Assembly (NCBI GenBank): GCA_011523385.1
Contig: WTGX01000017.1
Span: 24,107 to 83,217 of the forward strand
DNA length: 59,111 bases
Direction of reading: 5' to 3'
From: Nitrospira sp.
Lineage (GTDB): Bacteria; Nitrospirota; Nitrospiria; Nitrospirales; UBA8639
Below the pieces are notes generated by a model. The model saw only the letters and a list, made by a program, of their open reading frames with translations. It was not told the origin of the DNA and did no database searches. Both the position numbers and the translations under genes were made by a program. The first letter of the stretch is position 1. Every line of letters starts with the position of its first letter. Positions 25,113 through 34,219 of this stretch are shown one piece after another.

Positions 25113-28028
25113 TCAAGCCATTTGGCGGCTGACAAGATCCCGGAAGACGCCTTCGGTGGCTACAAGTTCCGTGAATTTCCCTTCCTGAACCACCTTGCCG
25201 GCTTGCATCACGTAGATGCGATCCGCTTGGCGTAGCGTCGATAGGCGGTGGGCAATGATGATCCTCGTCGATGACAAATCCGCGAGATTGACCATGATTT
25301 TGGACTGGCTCTCGTTGTCGAGCCAATTTGTGGCTTCATCGAGCAGCAGGATCCGGGGATTTCGGATCAACGCGTGGGCGATCGTGATGCGCTGGCTTTC
25401 ACCTCCGGACATGACGCTGGCGCTGTCGCCCACGTTCGTGAACATCCCCATCGGCATTGCCGCGATATCGCGGTCGACGGCCGCGAGCTTGGCTGCGTGC
25501 CACGCATCCCTGGCGGTCGCTCCCCCGTAATCTCCAACGATGTTGTCCCACAGGTCTTGCGGATGGAGTTGCACTGTCTGCGGAACCGTGCCGACCTGCC
25601 GGCGCACCTGCTTGACATTGATGTGCTTGAGATCGCGCCCGTCATAGTACACTGCTCCACCTGACGGCTGGTCCAACCCGAGCGCAAGCCGGAAGAGCGT
25701 GCTCTTGCCGGCCCCCGATTCACCGGCAATGGCAATGAACTCGCCGGGACGGGCATGAATAGAGACGTCGTCCAGGATCAACGGACCATCGGGATCATAC
25801 CGGAAACTGACGTGGTCGAATACGATTTCGCCGCCCAGGGTCTCCACGGGTTCTCCTTCGACGCTGATCTCCGGGGGCTCGGTGAGAAACGGCCGGACCT
25901 GTTCCATGGCCGGCATGATGGCGGCAACGGTGCTGAACGATGTACTCAGGCGGGCTATCCCCGTCAGGAACAACATGAACAAGAGGTAGACGACGAAAAA
26001 GTCTCCCGCCGTGATGGTCACTTGACCCGGAAGCGTGACTGCCAGGATCAGGACTGCTCCGGCAAGAAACGGGAGTGCCGTACCGAATGCCAGCAAATGC
26101 GTCTCGAAGGTCCCGCGTTGCAACTCCGCGAGTTTCTGTTCACGATAGTCCCGTGCCCAGACCGCAAACGCCGACCCTTCCGCGCCGTCGACGCGCAGTT
26201 GGGAAATGCCATTGATGAGTTGGAAGAGCCGGCCCGCGAGATGATGTATCGTCCGGATCGCCCGGCTTTGAGGCGATATCTGGCCCAGGCCAAGCATGAT
26301 GGTCACAACGAAGGACAGGAGAGCGAAGGCGACGGTGATGGCACCCAGCCTGGCATCATAGAAGTAAATGAGCACGAACGCGGGCGACAGGAAAACGATC
26401 GATAGCATGGCGTTGGCGACCACGCCTTGCACGGTGTCGCGAAGATTCTGGAACGTCATCCCACGCATGGCGAGGTCACCGGCCGAGTAGCGATTAAGGC
26501 AGCTCAGAGGAAGCCGGAGCAGACGATCCCAAAACGCGGCTTCGACTCGTGACGTGGCGCTTCCTTCGAGACGCATCAGGGCCGTTCCCTGGAGGACGTG
26601 CAGCAGTGCCCGGATCAAGGCCAATGCCGCAAGTGCCGCGGTTGCCGCGTACAACAGGCTGGTTGCGCCGGTGGGGATCACCTCGTTTAGGATGAAACCG
26701 GCCACCACGGCAGGCAGCAACATGATCAGACCACCCATCAGCCCGGTCAATCCGAAGCGTACGAAGTCGACAAACATCCTCTTTCTGGCAAGCCGGAACA
26801 CATCGCGCGGCCCGGCGACGCCTGACGGCAGTGGTGGATAGAACAGCCATGCTTCGGGACGGAGTGATTGGGCGCGTTCTGGCGTGACCCTGGTCTTGCA
26901 GCCGAAGGCATCCACTTCCAGGTAGTGTCCCAGCAAGCCGGGCAACAACGCCACCGGCCGTCCATCGTCTTTCCGAAACGCCAACATCGCGCCGCTGTCA
27001 CCGATCCACCACTTGTCCGCTTGGGCGAGCCGCACCTGGCGGCCGCGTACAGCGGACGCATCCAGCACGTCGCTGAGAACTGCAGCGGCATCGGCCGTGT
27101 CCGTCCTGGCGGGCCATTTGAAGTCAATTCCCTCATGGCGACCGATGATTCGCAGGACGTCAAGCAGTGCCGAGTCGCTCCCGCCGGCTTCTTCCGGTTC
27201 CAACAAGCCGTACAGGTTGAACAGCCGGCGCCGGGCGCCTTCCTCATCGGCACGGCGGTTGGTTGCCCGTGCCCGATCCAGGTTGGCTTGGTCCACGACT
27301 GCCAGGCGGCGGTTGAGTCGTTCCAGAGAGAGCGCCACGGAGTGGAAGTGTGCCAGGGCGGGCAGCAGAAGGCTTTCTTCGGCGAGCGTTCGGGAGGAGC
27401 GGGCGTATAGCTGTATCTCTTCCGTCAGAGTGAGCCAACTGACGGGCGTGAGAGGTATGGTTGCCGAGGCGGCTCCGCTTTTGCACTGCGCCGCGTCGAT
27501 GAGGCTCATGAACAGTCCTGCGCCCCGCGTCAACTCTGACACCCATACTACTCCTCGCTGCGCTGAGAGCCTGCCGCTTCTCGACTTAGGGTTCTGTGTG
27601 GGTCCAACGAGTCCATCCGGGCGTGGTCGGGACACGACGTCTCGTGACAGCATGGTCGAAACGTCCATGACCCATGTGTCGACGTGCTCAGCCAATTCTG
27701 CAGACCGGACCGCAGCCAGGCTGGTGATTGGTAGACGCCGCAACAAGGTGTCCGGCAACCCCTTGGCGATGAAACTGAGGGTTGTGTTTCCCGCCTGAGG
27801 TGCGACACCGAGCAGGAGGCGACCTGCATCGGCTCGCATCAGGTGCTGTGGTGCCGATTGTTCCTCCCCATCCCGGTGCTCGACCAGAAACAGGTCGACG
27901 GTGCCCTTCTCGATGAACCAAACGAATTGTGGATCATCCATCGCCAGCGGCAGATTGCCGGCACAGGGCACGGGCACTCCCGATTCAACGGCGAGGCCGG
28001 CGAGCGAGCGGCGTTCAGGATTCGACAT
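25113..28028 (-). CDS. NHLM bacteriocin-system ABC transporter, ATP-binding/permease protein
   Basis: The 971-residue protein has the layout of the NHLM ATP-binding transporter. A roughly 400-residue N-terminal region lacks a catalytic peptidase signature. Membrane helices follow from about 420 (LTGLMGGLIMLLPAVVAGFI, LAALALIRALLHVLQGTALM). The ATPase has IAIAGESGAGKSTLFRL (Walker A), MSGGESQRITIAHAL (signature) and RILLLDEATNWLD (Walker B). The segment VWFIEKGTVDLFLV near the start resembles a cyclic-nucleotide-binding-like fold, as in other NHLM members. It probably pairs with the next ABC protein to export and process the precursor. Its start is 4 bases after the stop of that gene, so the two are coupled. 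Confidence 0.88.
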   Translation of the reverse strand: MSNPERRSLAGLAVESGVPVPCAGNLPLAMDDPQFVWFIEKGTVDLFLVEHRDGEEQSAPQHLMRADAGRLLLGVAPQAGNTTLSFIAKGLPDTLLRRLPITSLAAVRSAELAEHVDTWVMDVSTMLSRDVVSRPRPDGLVGPTQNPKSRSGRLSAQRGVVWVSELTRGAGLFMSLIDAAQCKSGAASATIPLTPVSWLTLTEEIQLYARSSRTLAEESLLLPALAHFHSVALSLERLNRRLAVVDQANLDRARATNRRADEEGARRRLFNLYGLLEPEEAGGSDSALLDVLRIIGRHEGIDFKWPARTDTADAAAVLSDVLDASAVRGRQVRLAQADKWWIGDSGAMLAFRKDDGRPVALLPGLLGHYLEVDAFGCKTRVTPERAQSLRPEAWLFYPPLPSGVAGPRDVFRLARKRMFVDFVRFGLTGLMGGLIMLLPAVVAGFILNEVIPTGATSLLYAATAALAALALIRALLHVLQGTALMRLEGSATSRVEAAFWDRLLRLPLSCLNRYSAGDLAMRGMTFQNLRDTVQGVVANAMLSIVFLSPAFVLIYFYDARLGAITVAFALLSFVVTIMLGLGQISPQSRAIRTIHHLAGRLFQLINGISQLRVDGAEGSAFAVWARDYREQKLAELQRGTFETHLLAFGTALPFLAGAVLILAVTLPGQVTITAGDFFVVYLLFMLFLTGIARLSTSFSTVAAIMPAMEQVRPFLTEPPEISVEGEPVETLGGEIVFDHVSFRYDPDGPLILDDVSIHARPGEFIAIAGESGAGKSTLFRLALGLDQPSGGAVYYDGRDLKHINVKQVRRQVGTVPQTVQLHPQDLWDNIVGDYGGATARDAWHAAKLAAVDRDIAAMPMGMFTNVGDSASVMSGGESQRITIAHALIRNPRILLLDEATNWLDNESQSKIMVNLADLSSTRIIIAHRLSTLRQADRIYVMQAGKVVQEGKFTELVATEGVFRDLVSRQMA

Positions 28029-28032
28029 CAGA

Positions 28033-30207
28033 CTACTCCTCTTGGATGAGCCGGTAGTACAACCCGGTTTCGTCCTTCATCAGTTCGTCATGGGTGCCGC
28101 GCTGCACTTCTACTCCCTTGTCGAGAACAATGATCTCGTCGCAATCCCGAACCGTGCTGAGCCGGTGCGCGACGATCAGGCAACTGCACCCGCGACGTCG
28201 CAAGGCTTCGTCGACGTACTTTTCGGTCGCGGCGTCGAGAGCGCTCGTCGCTTCATCCAGAACGAGGACCGTCGGGTTGCCGACCAACGCCCGGGCGATC
28301 TCCAGCCGTTGCCGCTGTCCTCCGCTGAAATTGCCTCCGTCTTCCACAACGCGCGTCGTATACCCGAGAGGTCGGCTGAGAATTTCATCATGGATGCAGG
28401 CATCCCGGGCCGCGTTGACCACGTCATCATCCGGAAAGGAGGGGTTCCATAGCGTGATGTTTTCCCGTACGGTGGCGGAGAAGAGGATGCAATGCTGGTC
28501 CACCAGCGACAGGGAACGGGAGAGTACTTCTACGGGAATCTCGTGTCCCGGACGGCCATCGAACAGGATTTCGCCCGACCAGGGCTGATAGAGGCCGGAG
28601 ACCAAGCGCGACAGTGTCGATTTTCCGGAACCGCTTGGCCCGACCACCGCGACCCGCTGTCCCGGTTTGATGGTCAAACTGAAATCCTTGATCAGCGGAG
28701 GTCGGGCTCGATTGTACCCGAAGGTCACGCCGCGCAGGTCCACGTGGCCGGTCAGCCGTAGCCGCCCATCGAACGTTGCGATAGCCTTTTCTGCCCCATT
28801 TCGACGCGTCAACCTTGGATCTTCCCGGATTTCCATGATGTCGTCCAAGCGTTGCATATTCGTCTCAAGCGCCTGACGCTTGTCCGCGAGCTCGACGAAT
28901 CGCCCAACAGGCTCCAGGAACATGGCGGCCACGAGATAGAACGCCACCAGCGCGCCCAGCGTCAATTCGCCGGCCATGACCTGGGTTGCCCCGAAGGTCA
29001 AAACGGCACCGTGGCCCAAAATCAGGAAGAGGTTCGGCATGGCCTCGTTGAAGTGGCTGAGTTCGGAGAATCGCTGGCGTGCGGCCAGTTCCCTGGCTTG
29101 ATGGCCGCTCCAGCGGGTGAAAAAGCGGCCCTCCTCGGCGTTCATCCGCAGGTGGTCCGCCTGATTCATCATGAGCATGCCAACGCCAACCAGCAACCCC
29201 TGCTCGCGCCGCCATGCATGGCTCTCGTCGGTCTGGATGCGGGTGATCACGCGCATCAGCAGCCCGTTCAGAATTGCCAGGCCCAGGACGATCAGCGCCA
29301 GCGCCGGATCGTACGCCACCATGACCGCCAGAAATACCACGCTCATCGTGATTTCGATGAGCACGCCGAGAAAATGCTCCGACAAACTCTTGGCGATCTT
29401 GTCGATCGACAACACCCGGTCAGTCAGTTCGCCGACAAGCCGGTGGTTGAAATATTCTACCGGCAGCCAGAGCAATTTCGACAGGCAACGATTGCCGGCG
29501 GTAATTGAAATCTTGATGGACAGGCGATGGAGACACCACTGCTTCAGCCAGGTGAGTCCGTAAACCAGGATAGCGGCGGCACCCAGCGCCCCGGCCAGGT
29601 GCCGCCCCCAAGGCTCATGCTCTCCCAGCACTTGATCGACGAATATACCCATGATGGCCGGCGTGACGAGGGCCAGCATGGCCAGCATCAAGCCGCATCC
29701 GAACGCATACGCCAGTGTTCCCCGGGAGTCGCGAAGCCAGAGCAGGATACGTTCCAGGAGGTTGGGGTGGACGCCTCCCCGCTGGAACTCCGGGCCGGGC
29801 TTGAATTGCAAAACAATTCCCGAAAAGCTCGGTTCGAACTCTTCCGCGGAGAGCTTGCGGCGCCCCGTGGCCGGGTCGTTGAGATAGAAGGATTTTCCAT
29901 CATAGCCTTCCAGGATGAGAAAGTGGTTGAACTCCCAGAATAAAATAAGCGGGAGCGGCAGATCCTTGAGTTGGCGGATGTGCACATTCAGGCCTTTGCA
30001 CTCAAGGCCATAGGACCTGGCGGCCCGTACGATGCCGGCGGCGGTGGACCCGTCCCGGCTGACCTCGCACTTGCCGCGCAGTTCGATGAGCGGCACCCAG
30101 CGCCCAAAGTAGGCGAGCACGCTGCCAAGGGATGCAGCGCCGCACTCGGTGGCATGTGTCTGCAGCAGAAGTGGAGTGGTGACGCGTTGCTTGGCCAGTT
30201 TTCTCAT
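28033..30207 (-). CDS. NHLM ABC transporter with C39 leader peptidase
   Basis: I use the ATG at 30207 (MRKLAKQRVTTPLLLQTHAT); the frame is open to 30324, but that part overlaps the HlyD gene. The N-terminal C39 peptidase has the catalytic Cys22 in HATECGAAS, its His in EFNHFLIL and Asp in FYLNDPATG. The membrane domain follows (GCGLMLAMLALVTPAIMGIF, LFLILGHGAVLTFG). The ATPase is complete, with VAVVGPSGSGKSTLSRL, FSGGQRQRLEIARAL and TVLVLDEATSALD. This protein should cut the leader after the Ala-Gly site and move the core out of the cytoplasm. All key residues look intact. Confidence 0.9.
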   Translation of the reverse strand: MRKLAKQRVTTPLLLQTHATECGAASLGSVLAYFGRWVPLIELRGKCEVSRDGSTAAGIVRAARSYGLECKGLNVHIRQLKDLPLPLILFWEFNHFLILEGYDGKSFYLNDPATGRRKLSAEEFEPSFSGIVLQFKPGPEFQRGGVHPNLLERILLWLRDSRGTLAYAFGCGLMLAMLALVTPAIMGIFVDQVLGEHEPWGRHLAGALGAAAILVYGLTWLKQWCLHRLSIKISITAGNRCLSKLLWLPVEYFNHRLVGELTDRVLSIDKIAKSLSEHFLGVLIEITMSVVFLAVMVAYDPALALIVLGLAILNGLLMRVITRIQTDESHAWRREQGLLVGVGMLMMNQADHLRMNAEEGRFFTRWSGHQARELAARQRFSELSHFNEAMPNLFLILGHGAVLTFGATQVMAGELTLGALVAFYLVAAMFLEPVGRFVELADKRQALETNMQRLDDIMEIREDPRLTRRNGAEKAIATFDGRLRLTGHVDLRGVTFGYNRARPPLIKDFSLTIKPGQRVAVVGPSGSGKSTLSRLVSGLYQPWSGEILFDGRPGHEIPVEVLSRSLSLVDQHCILFSATVRENITLWNPSFPDDDVVNAARDACIHDEILSRPLGYTTRVVEDGGNFSGGQRQRLEIARALVGNPTVLVLDEATSALDAATEKYVDEALRRRGCSCLIVAHRLSTVRDCDEIIVLDKGVEVQRGTHDELMKDETGLYYRLIQEE

Positions 30208-30266
30208 GGGTGCTTGTTTGATTAGCCTGATTTCCGTCTCAAGGCGGATGAAGACATTCAGGATCG

Positions 30267-31148
30267 TCAGAAGCCGAAGAGGGCTGTTAACGGTTGTTGG
30301 CCAAGCACGATTCGAACGCGACACGGAGTGGCGTCCGGCAGGGACAGGTCTGATGCGTGGTGGAGGACGACGTCGACTCGATGAGTGGCGTCCGGAACAG
30401 CGGGCCGTCGCGTCGCCAGCCAGTTGGGCAACGGTCCGGGGATCACGGAAGAGACCTCGCCGTTGAACCGTCGCTGTGCATCGTCGGGCATCATGATCTC
30501 GATTGACGCCCGCATACCGGGTTGGATGCGTTTCGCCGTGCGCGGGGCGACCTGCAGCACGGCCTGAAGCGGCTGGTCTTTCGTTTCGCGGAGTTGTGCG
30601 ACGGCGCCGCCGGCCGGGAGGTATTCGCCGGGGGCGGAACGCAATGCGGTGACCTTGCCAGCCACCGGGCTGACGATCAATTCCCTCGCGGAGCGCCGGG
30701 CTTCCATCTGCAACAATGCCACTTGGGCCGTGGCCAACAACGAAGGCAAGCCGTTCCCCTCTCCGTCAACCTGTCGGAGTTCCGACTTGAGCATTTCTAC
30801 CCGGTCGCGCAAAGCTGCCGTCTCGCCATCCAGTTCCGGTACGCTTTGCCGGGCAATCGGATCTCCGACTTCGACGTGGTCTCCGGGAACGACCAGATAT
30901 GCCTTGAGATATCCGGGTTCGCCGGAAACCAGTTCGTGGCGAACTCCGGGCTCGAACAGGATGCCGTTGCCCGTCACGCTACGGACGATGCTGCCGAACA
31001 GCACCCATGCCACGAGTGCCAACATGACCAAGCCGATGCCGGCCAGGATCATGCGTTCGTGAGGCGCCGTTACCCTCAGAAGATGGTCGAGTTGCTGGAA
31101 TTTGTTCCTGCTGCTTGCAGATTCCTGGAGAAATGGATTGCCAAACAT
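30267..31148 (-). CDS. NHLM secretion protein, HlyD/membrane-fusion family
   Basis: The 293-residue protein has one N-terminal membrane helix (MILAGIGLVMLALVAWVLFG). A biotinyl-lipoyl-like half follows (FEPGVRHELVSGEPGYLKAY, VVPGDHVEVGDPIA), then a short coiled coil (LDGETAALRDRVEMLKSELR). The second half-motif comes next (LIVSPVAGKVTALRSAPGEY, GGAVAQL), and then a beta domain. Family members bridge the ABC exporter to the outer membrane. It is the first gene of the minus-strand arm and its end lies about 60 bases before the C39 exporter start. Confidence 0.88.
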   Translation of the reverse strand: MFGNPFLQESASSRNKFQQLDHLLRVTAPHERMILAGIGLVMLALVAWVLFGSIVRSVTGNGILFEPGVRHELVSGEPGYLKAYLVVPGDHVEVGDPIARQSVPELDGETAALRDRVEMLKSELRQVDGEGNGLPSLLATAQVALLQMEARRSARELIVSPVAGKVTALRSAPGEYLPAGGAVAQLRETKDQPLQAVLQVAPRTAKRIQPGMRASIEIMMPDDAQRRFNGEVSSVIPGPLPNWLATRRPAVPDATHRVDVVLHHASDLSLPDATPCRVRIVLGQQPLTALFGF

Positions 31149-31229
31149 CGGTTGCCGTTTCCAAGCTTATAAGCAGAACCCGATCAACCCACTGTCGAAC
31201 TGAGAACCTGACAGACAACAATGAAGTAT

Positions 31230-31259
31230 ACTATATCCGCCGTTCAAACAAGGCCTCAA
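31230..31259 (-). promoter_or_regulatory. Possible promoter of the minus-strand RiPP arm
   Basis: In the minus direction TTGAGG (31254-31259) and TATAGT (31230-31235) stand 18 bases apart, about 80 bases before the HlyD start. The match is moderate. I see no operator-like palindrome here. Confidence 0.35.
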
Positions 31260-31388
31260 GATATATCGTCCAGCCCTCATCGAAGTATGATGGGTCACGA
31301 AGCCATGATGCCAGAACCATGGACTTTGTCAAGAAATCAAGTGCCGTCAATTGCACTGGAAGCAAGCCGGAGTAATGACTCACGACGC

Positions 31389-32045
31389 CTACCGGGAGGT
31401 TCGCACCCCGACTCTCTTGCAGTATCGGCTGACCGGGCACTGGCTGCAAAACGGCGAAATGGGGCGACAGAGGTGTTGCCCAAAGGGAACCAACCAGTCA
31501 TTGAACGTGATCCAATATTTCGCGGGAAGTTTTTGTCGAAGCGCGCGTTCGGTTTCCTCAGGAGTCCTGGTCTGAACGTAGCCCAACCGGTTGCTGATCC
31601 GGTGCACGTGGATATCCACGCAGATCCCGGGCTTTCGATATCCGACGGTCACCACCAGATTGGCCGTCTTCCGGCCGACGCCTTTCAACGTCAGGAGTTC
31701 TTCGATGGTATGCGGCACCCGTCCCCCGAAGTCCCGGAGCAGGCTCCGGCAAATCCCCCGGATCTGTTTGGCTTTGTTCTTGTAGAATCCCACCGGATAA
31801 ATGGCCTTCTCTATCGTTCTGATGGAGAGTGCGCCCATGTGCTCCGGCGTGTCGGCTAACCGGAATAACCGTTGACTGGCATCGGCCGTGGTTTGATCCT
31901 TGGTCCGGAGACTCAGAACACAGGCGATCAAAATGCGGAAGGGGTCGCGGGTTTCCCGGGCCACGACGCCGAGCACGGGTTCCTTCCAGCGGCGAATGGT
32001 TTTCTTGACTTCGGAGACGACTGCGTGAATATCGGAATCACGCAT
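31389..32045 (-). CDS. nth: Endonuclease III
   Basis: The 218-residue protein has the full HhH-GPD glycosylase plan. It has the helix-hairpin-helix LLTLKGVGRKTANLVV with the catalytic Lys, and the catalytic Asp in GICVDIHVHRISNRLG. The C-terminal 4Fe-4S ligands are in CRPISPFCSQCPVSRYC (spacing C-x6-C-x2-C-x5-C). It removes oxidised pyrimidines in base-excision repair and nicks the abasic site. Length is normal. It bounds the RiPP region and is housekeeping. Confidence 0.93.
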   Translation of the reverse strand: MRDSDIHAVVSEVKKTIRRWKEPVLGVVARETRDPFRILIACVLSLRTKDQTTADASQRLFRLADTPEHMGALSIRTIEKAIYPVGFYKNKAKQIRGICRSLLRDFGGRVPHTIEELLTLKGVGRKTANLVVTVGYRKPGICVDIHVHRISNRLGYVQTRTPEETERALRQKLPAKYWITFNDWLVPFGQHLCRPISPFCSQCPVSRYCKRVGVRTSR

Positions 32046-32101
32046 TGAGGATGGTGGGGCGTTGAACGGGAAGAGATGAGAAGATCACGAGGCGGTGTGA
32101 A

Positions 32102-32296
32102 CTAACGAAACGTACGCTTGGCCAACCATTTTTGACGTCGCCGGGCAGCTTCCCGCTCTTTGGCTTTCCGCTTCACGCTCGGCTTTTCGTAAAAACGTCG
32201 GCGCTTCAACTCACGAAACAAACCATCGGCCGCGAGTTTTTTCTTCGCAACACGAAGAGCTTTCTCGACATTGTTGTTCACTACCTTGATTTCCAT
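32102..32296 (-). CDS. rpsU: 30S ribosomal protein S21
   Basis: The 64-residue very basic protein starts MEIKVVNNNVEKALRVAKKK and has the S21 signature GLFRELKRRRFYEKPS followed by KRKAKEREAARRR. S21 binds the small subunit near the anti-Shine-Dalgarno region. It lies 57 bases before nth on the same strand. The roughly 250 bases upstream (32297-32542) are AT-rich and hold no gene that I can see; they probably include its promoter. Confidence 0.95.
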   Translation of the reverse strand: MEIKVVNNNVEKALRVAKKKLAADGLFRELKRRRFYEKPSVKRKAKEREAARRRQKWLAKRTFR

Positions 32297-32542
32297 TGTC
32301 CCTCGTGATGGGTAAAAGTTCTTTGTCTCTCGCTTCAGGGTCGTGGGCTAACGTATCATACTTCTTTCGCGGGAGACAAGTTTGCCTGTCAGAGACAGGC
32401 TGATGCAAGAAAATATAATAAATTCAAATTGTTATAAATGAATTTTTTTGAAAATCGCTGAGGTTTTAAGGAGGGAAAGACGTGTTTTTTCTAAATATAA
32501 ATACGCAAACAACGTCTATGAAATTCTGAAAGCCGTCTGGGA

Positions 32543-33931
32543 TCAGGTATCTTTGAGCGCGGCGATAATGTCCAGCACCATTTTTTTCCCGTCGCCGAAC
32601 AGCATAAGGGAATTATCCAACGCGAACAGAGGGTTCGGGATCCCGGCGAAGCCGGGGCTGAGACTCCGCTTGATAATCACCACGGTTTTGGCCTTGTCCA
32701 CGTCGATGATCGGCATCCCGGCAATGGCGCTCGTGGGGTCGGTTCTGGCCAGAGGGTTGACCACGTCATTCGCGCCGATGATCAGGGCCACGTCGATCTG
32801 ATCGATGTAGGGATTGATGTCGTCCATATCCTTGAGGGCCTCATACGGAACGTCGGCTTCGGCCAGCAAGACGTTCATGTGACCCGGCATTCGACCTGCG
32901 ACGGGATGCACGGCGTATTCCACTTCAATGCCGCGCTCGTTGAGGAGGGAGGCGAGGTTGGCCACGGGGTGCTGGGCTTGAGAGACCGCCATGCCGTACC
33001 CCGGAACGATGGCCACCTTTCGAGCCGCGTCGAAGAGGAGCGCGACTTCTTCCGGCGAGGCGGCCTTGACCCGGCCCGCATAGACCTCGTCCGCGGTCGC
33101 CCCTCCACCCGTGGGAGCCAGCACGCCAAAGAGGACGTTGGTCAGGGACCGGTTCATGGCTTTACACATGATTTGCGTCAGGATCAGTCCCGAGGCACCC
33201 ACCAGTGATCCGGTAATGATCAGCACGTTGTTGGACAGGACGAACCCCGTTGCCGCAGCCGCCAATCCCGAGTAGGAATTCAAGAGCGCGACCACGACGG
33301 GCATGTCGGCCCCACCGATCGGAATCACGAGCAGGACGCCCAGGAGGGAAGCCACAGCCACCAACAGCCCGTAGAGGAGGACGTTGGCGGGGTCCATGAT
33401 CACTCCTGCGCTTAACCCGAGAACAATAATCGCCAACGCCGCGTTAATGACTTGTTGACCCGAGAACAGGACGGCATTTTCATTGATGATGCCCCAGAGT
33501 TTTCCAAAGGCCACCAGGCTGCCCCAGAACGTGACGGCACCGATCAGCCCGGAGGCCGCAATGGCCACGGAGACCTGCATGAAAGGGACTCCGCCGCCGA
33601 GGGTGCCTTCTATCAGGGCGGCGCCCGCCACCAGGACCGAGGCGATGCCGCCAAACCCGTTGAACAACGCCACGAGTTCCGGCATCGCCGTCATTTCGAT
33701 CTTGACGGCCAGGACGGCTCCTATCGCCGCACCAATGACGATCCCGATGAGGATGACTTCAAAGCCGACGATGTTTCGATCCGTGAGCGTAATCACGATG
33801 GCGAGCAGCATGCCGCACGCACCGAGGAGATTGCCCCGGACGGCGGTGCGGGGATGAGTCAGCCCCTTCAGTCCGAAAATGAAGAGAACGGCGGCGACGA
33901 GGTACCCTGCATTAATGAGGAAAGCAGTCAT
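32543..33931 (-). CDS. pntB: NAD(P) transhydrogenase subunit beta
   Basis: The 462-residue protein has about 8 or 9 membrane helices (LINAGYLVAAVLFIFGLKGL, MLLAIVITLTDRNIVGFEVI). The NADP(H)-binding domain III follows, with VPGYGMAVSQAQHPVANLA, VEYAVHPVAGRMPGHMNVLL and IIGANDVVNPLARTDPTSAI. These are diagnostic for PntB. With the two alpha proteins it couples proton entry to hydride transfer from NADH to NADP+. It lies last in a three-gene operon with 3-base gaps. Confidence 0.95.
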   Translation of the reverse strand: MTAFLINAGYLVAAVLFIFGLKGLTHPRTAVRGNLLGACGMLLAIVITLTDRNIVGFEVILIGIVIGAAIGAVLAVKIEMTAMPELVALFNGFGGIASVLVAGAALIEGTLGGGVPFMQVSVAIAASGLIGAVTFWGSLVAFGKLWGIINENAVLFSGQQVINAALAIIVLGLSAGVIMDPANVLLYGLLVAVASLLGVLLVIPIGGADMPVVVALLNSYSGLAAAATGFVLSNNVLIITGSLVGASGLILTQIMCKAMNRSLTNVLFGVLAPTGGGATADEVYAGRVKAASPEEVALLFDAARKVAIVPGYGMAVSQAQHPVANLASLLNERGIEVEYAVHPVAGRMPGHMNVLLAEADVPYEALKDMDDINPYIDQIDVALIIGANDVVNPLARTDPTSAIAGMPIIDVDKAKTVVIIKRSLSPGFAGIPNPLFALDNSLMLFGDGKKMVLDIIAALKDT

Positions 33932-33934
33932 GGC

Positions 33935-34216
33935 CTAGGATTTCTTCTTGAACATTTCCAGCATGCGATTGGTCACCATAAAGCCGCCCACGACGTTAAT
34001 GGTCGCAAAGACGACGGCGAGCCCTCCGAGCACGGTCGTCACCAAAGTTTGTTGGCTGCCTGCCGACAGGATGGCGCCGACGAGCGTGATGCCTGAGATG
34101 GCGTTTGCCCCGGACATGAGCGGGGTATGCAGGGTGGGAGGAATCTTGGTGATGATTTCAAAGCCCACGAAGATGGACAGGACGAAAATCGTAATGCCGG
34201 AGATCAACATCTCCAT
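33935..34216 (-). CDS. pntA2: NAD(P) transhydrogenase alpha subunit, membrane part
   Basis: The 93-residue protein has three hydrophobic helices: ISGITIFVLSIFVGFEIITK, LMSGANAISGITLVGAILSA and VLGGLAVVFATINVVGGFMV. The TLHTPLMSGANAISGI motif is highly conserved in the membrane part of PntA. The split alpha subunit occurs in many bacteria, in contrast to the fused form of E. coli. It lies 3 bases from both neighbours. Confidence 0.93.
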   Translation of the reverse strand: MEMLISGITIFVLSIFVGFEIITKIPPTLHTPLMSGANAISGITLVGAILSAGSQQTLVTTVLGGLAVVFATINVVGGFMVTNRMLEMFKKKS

Positions 34217-34219
34217 GGC

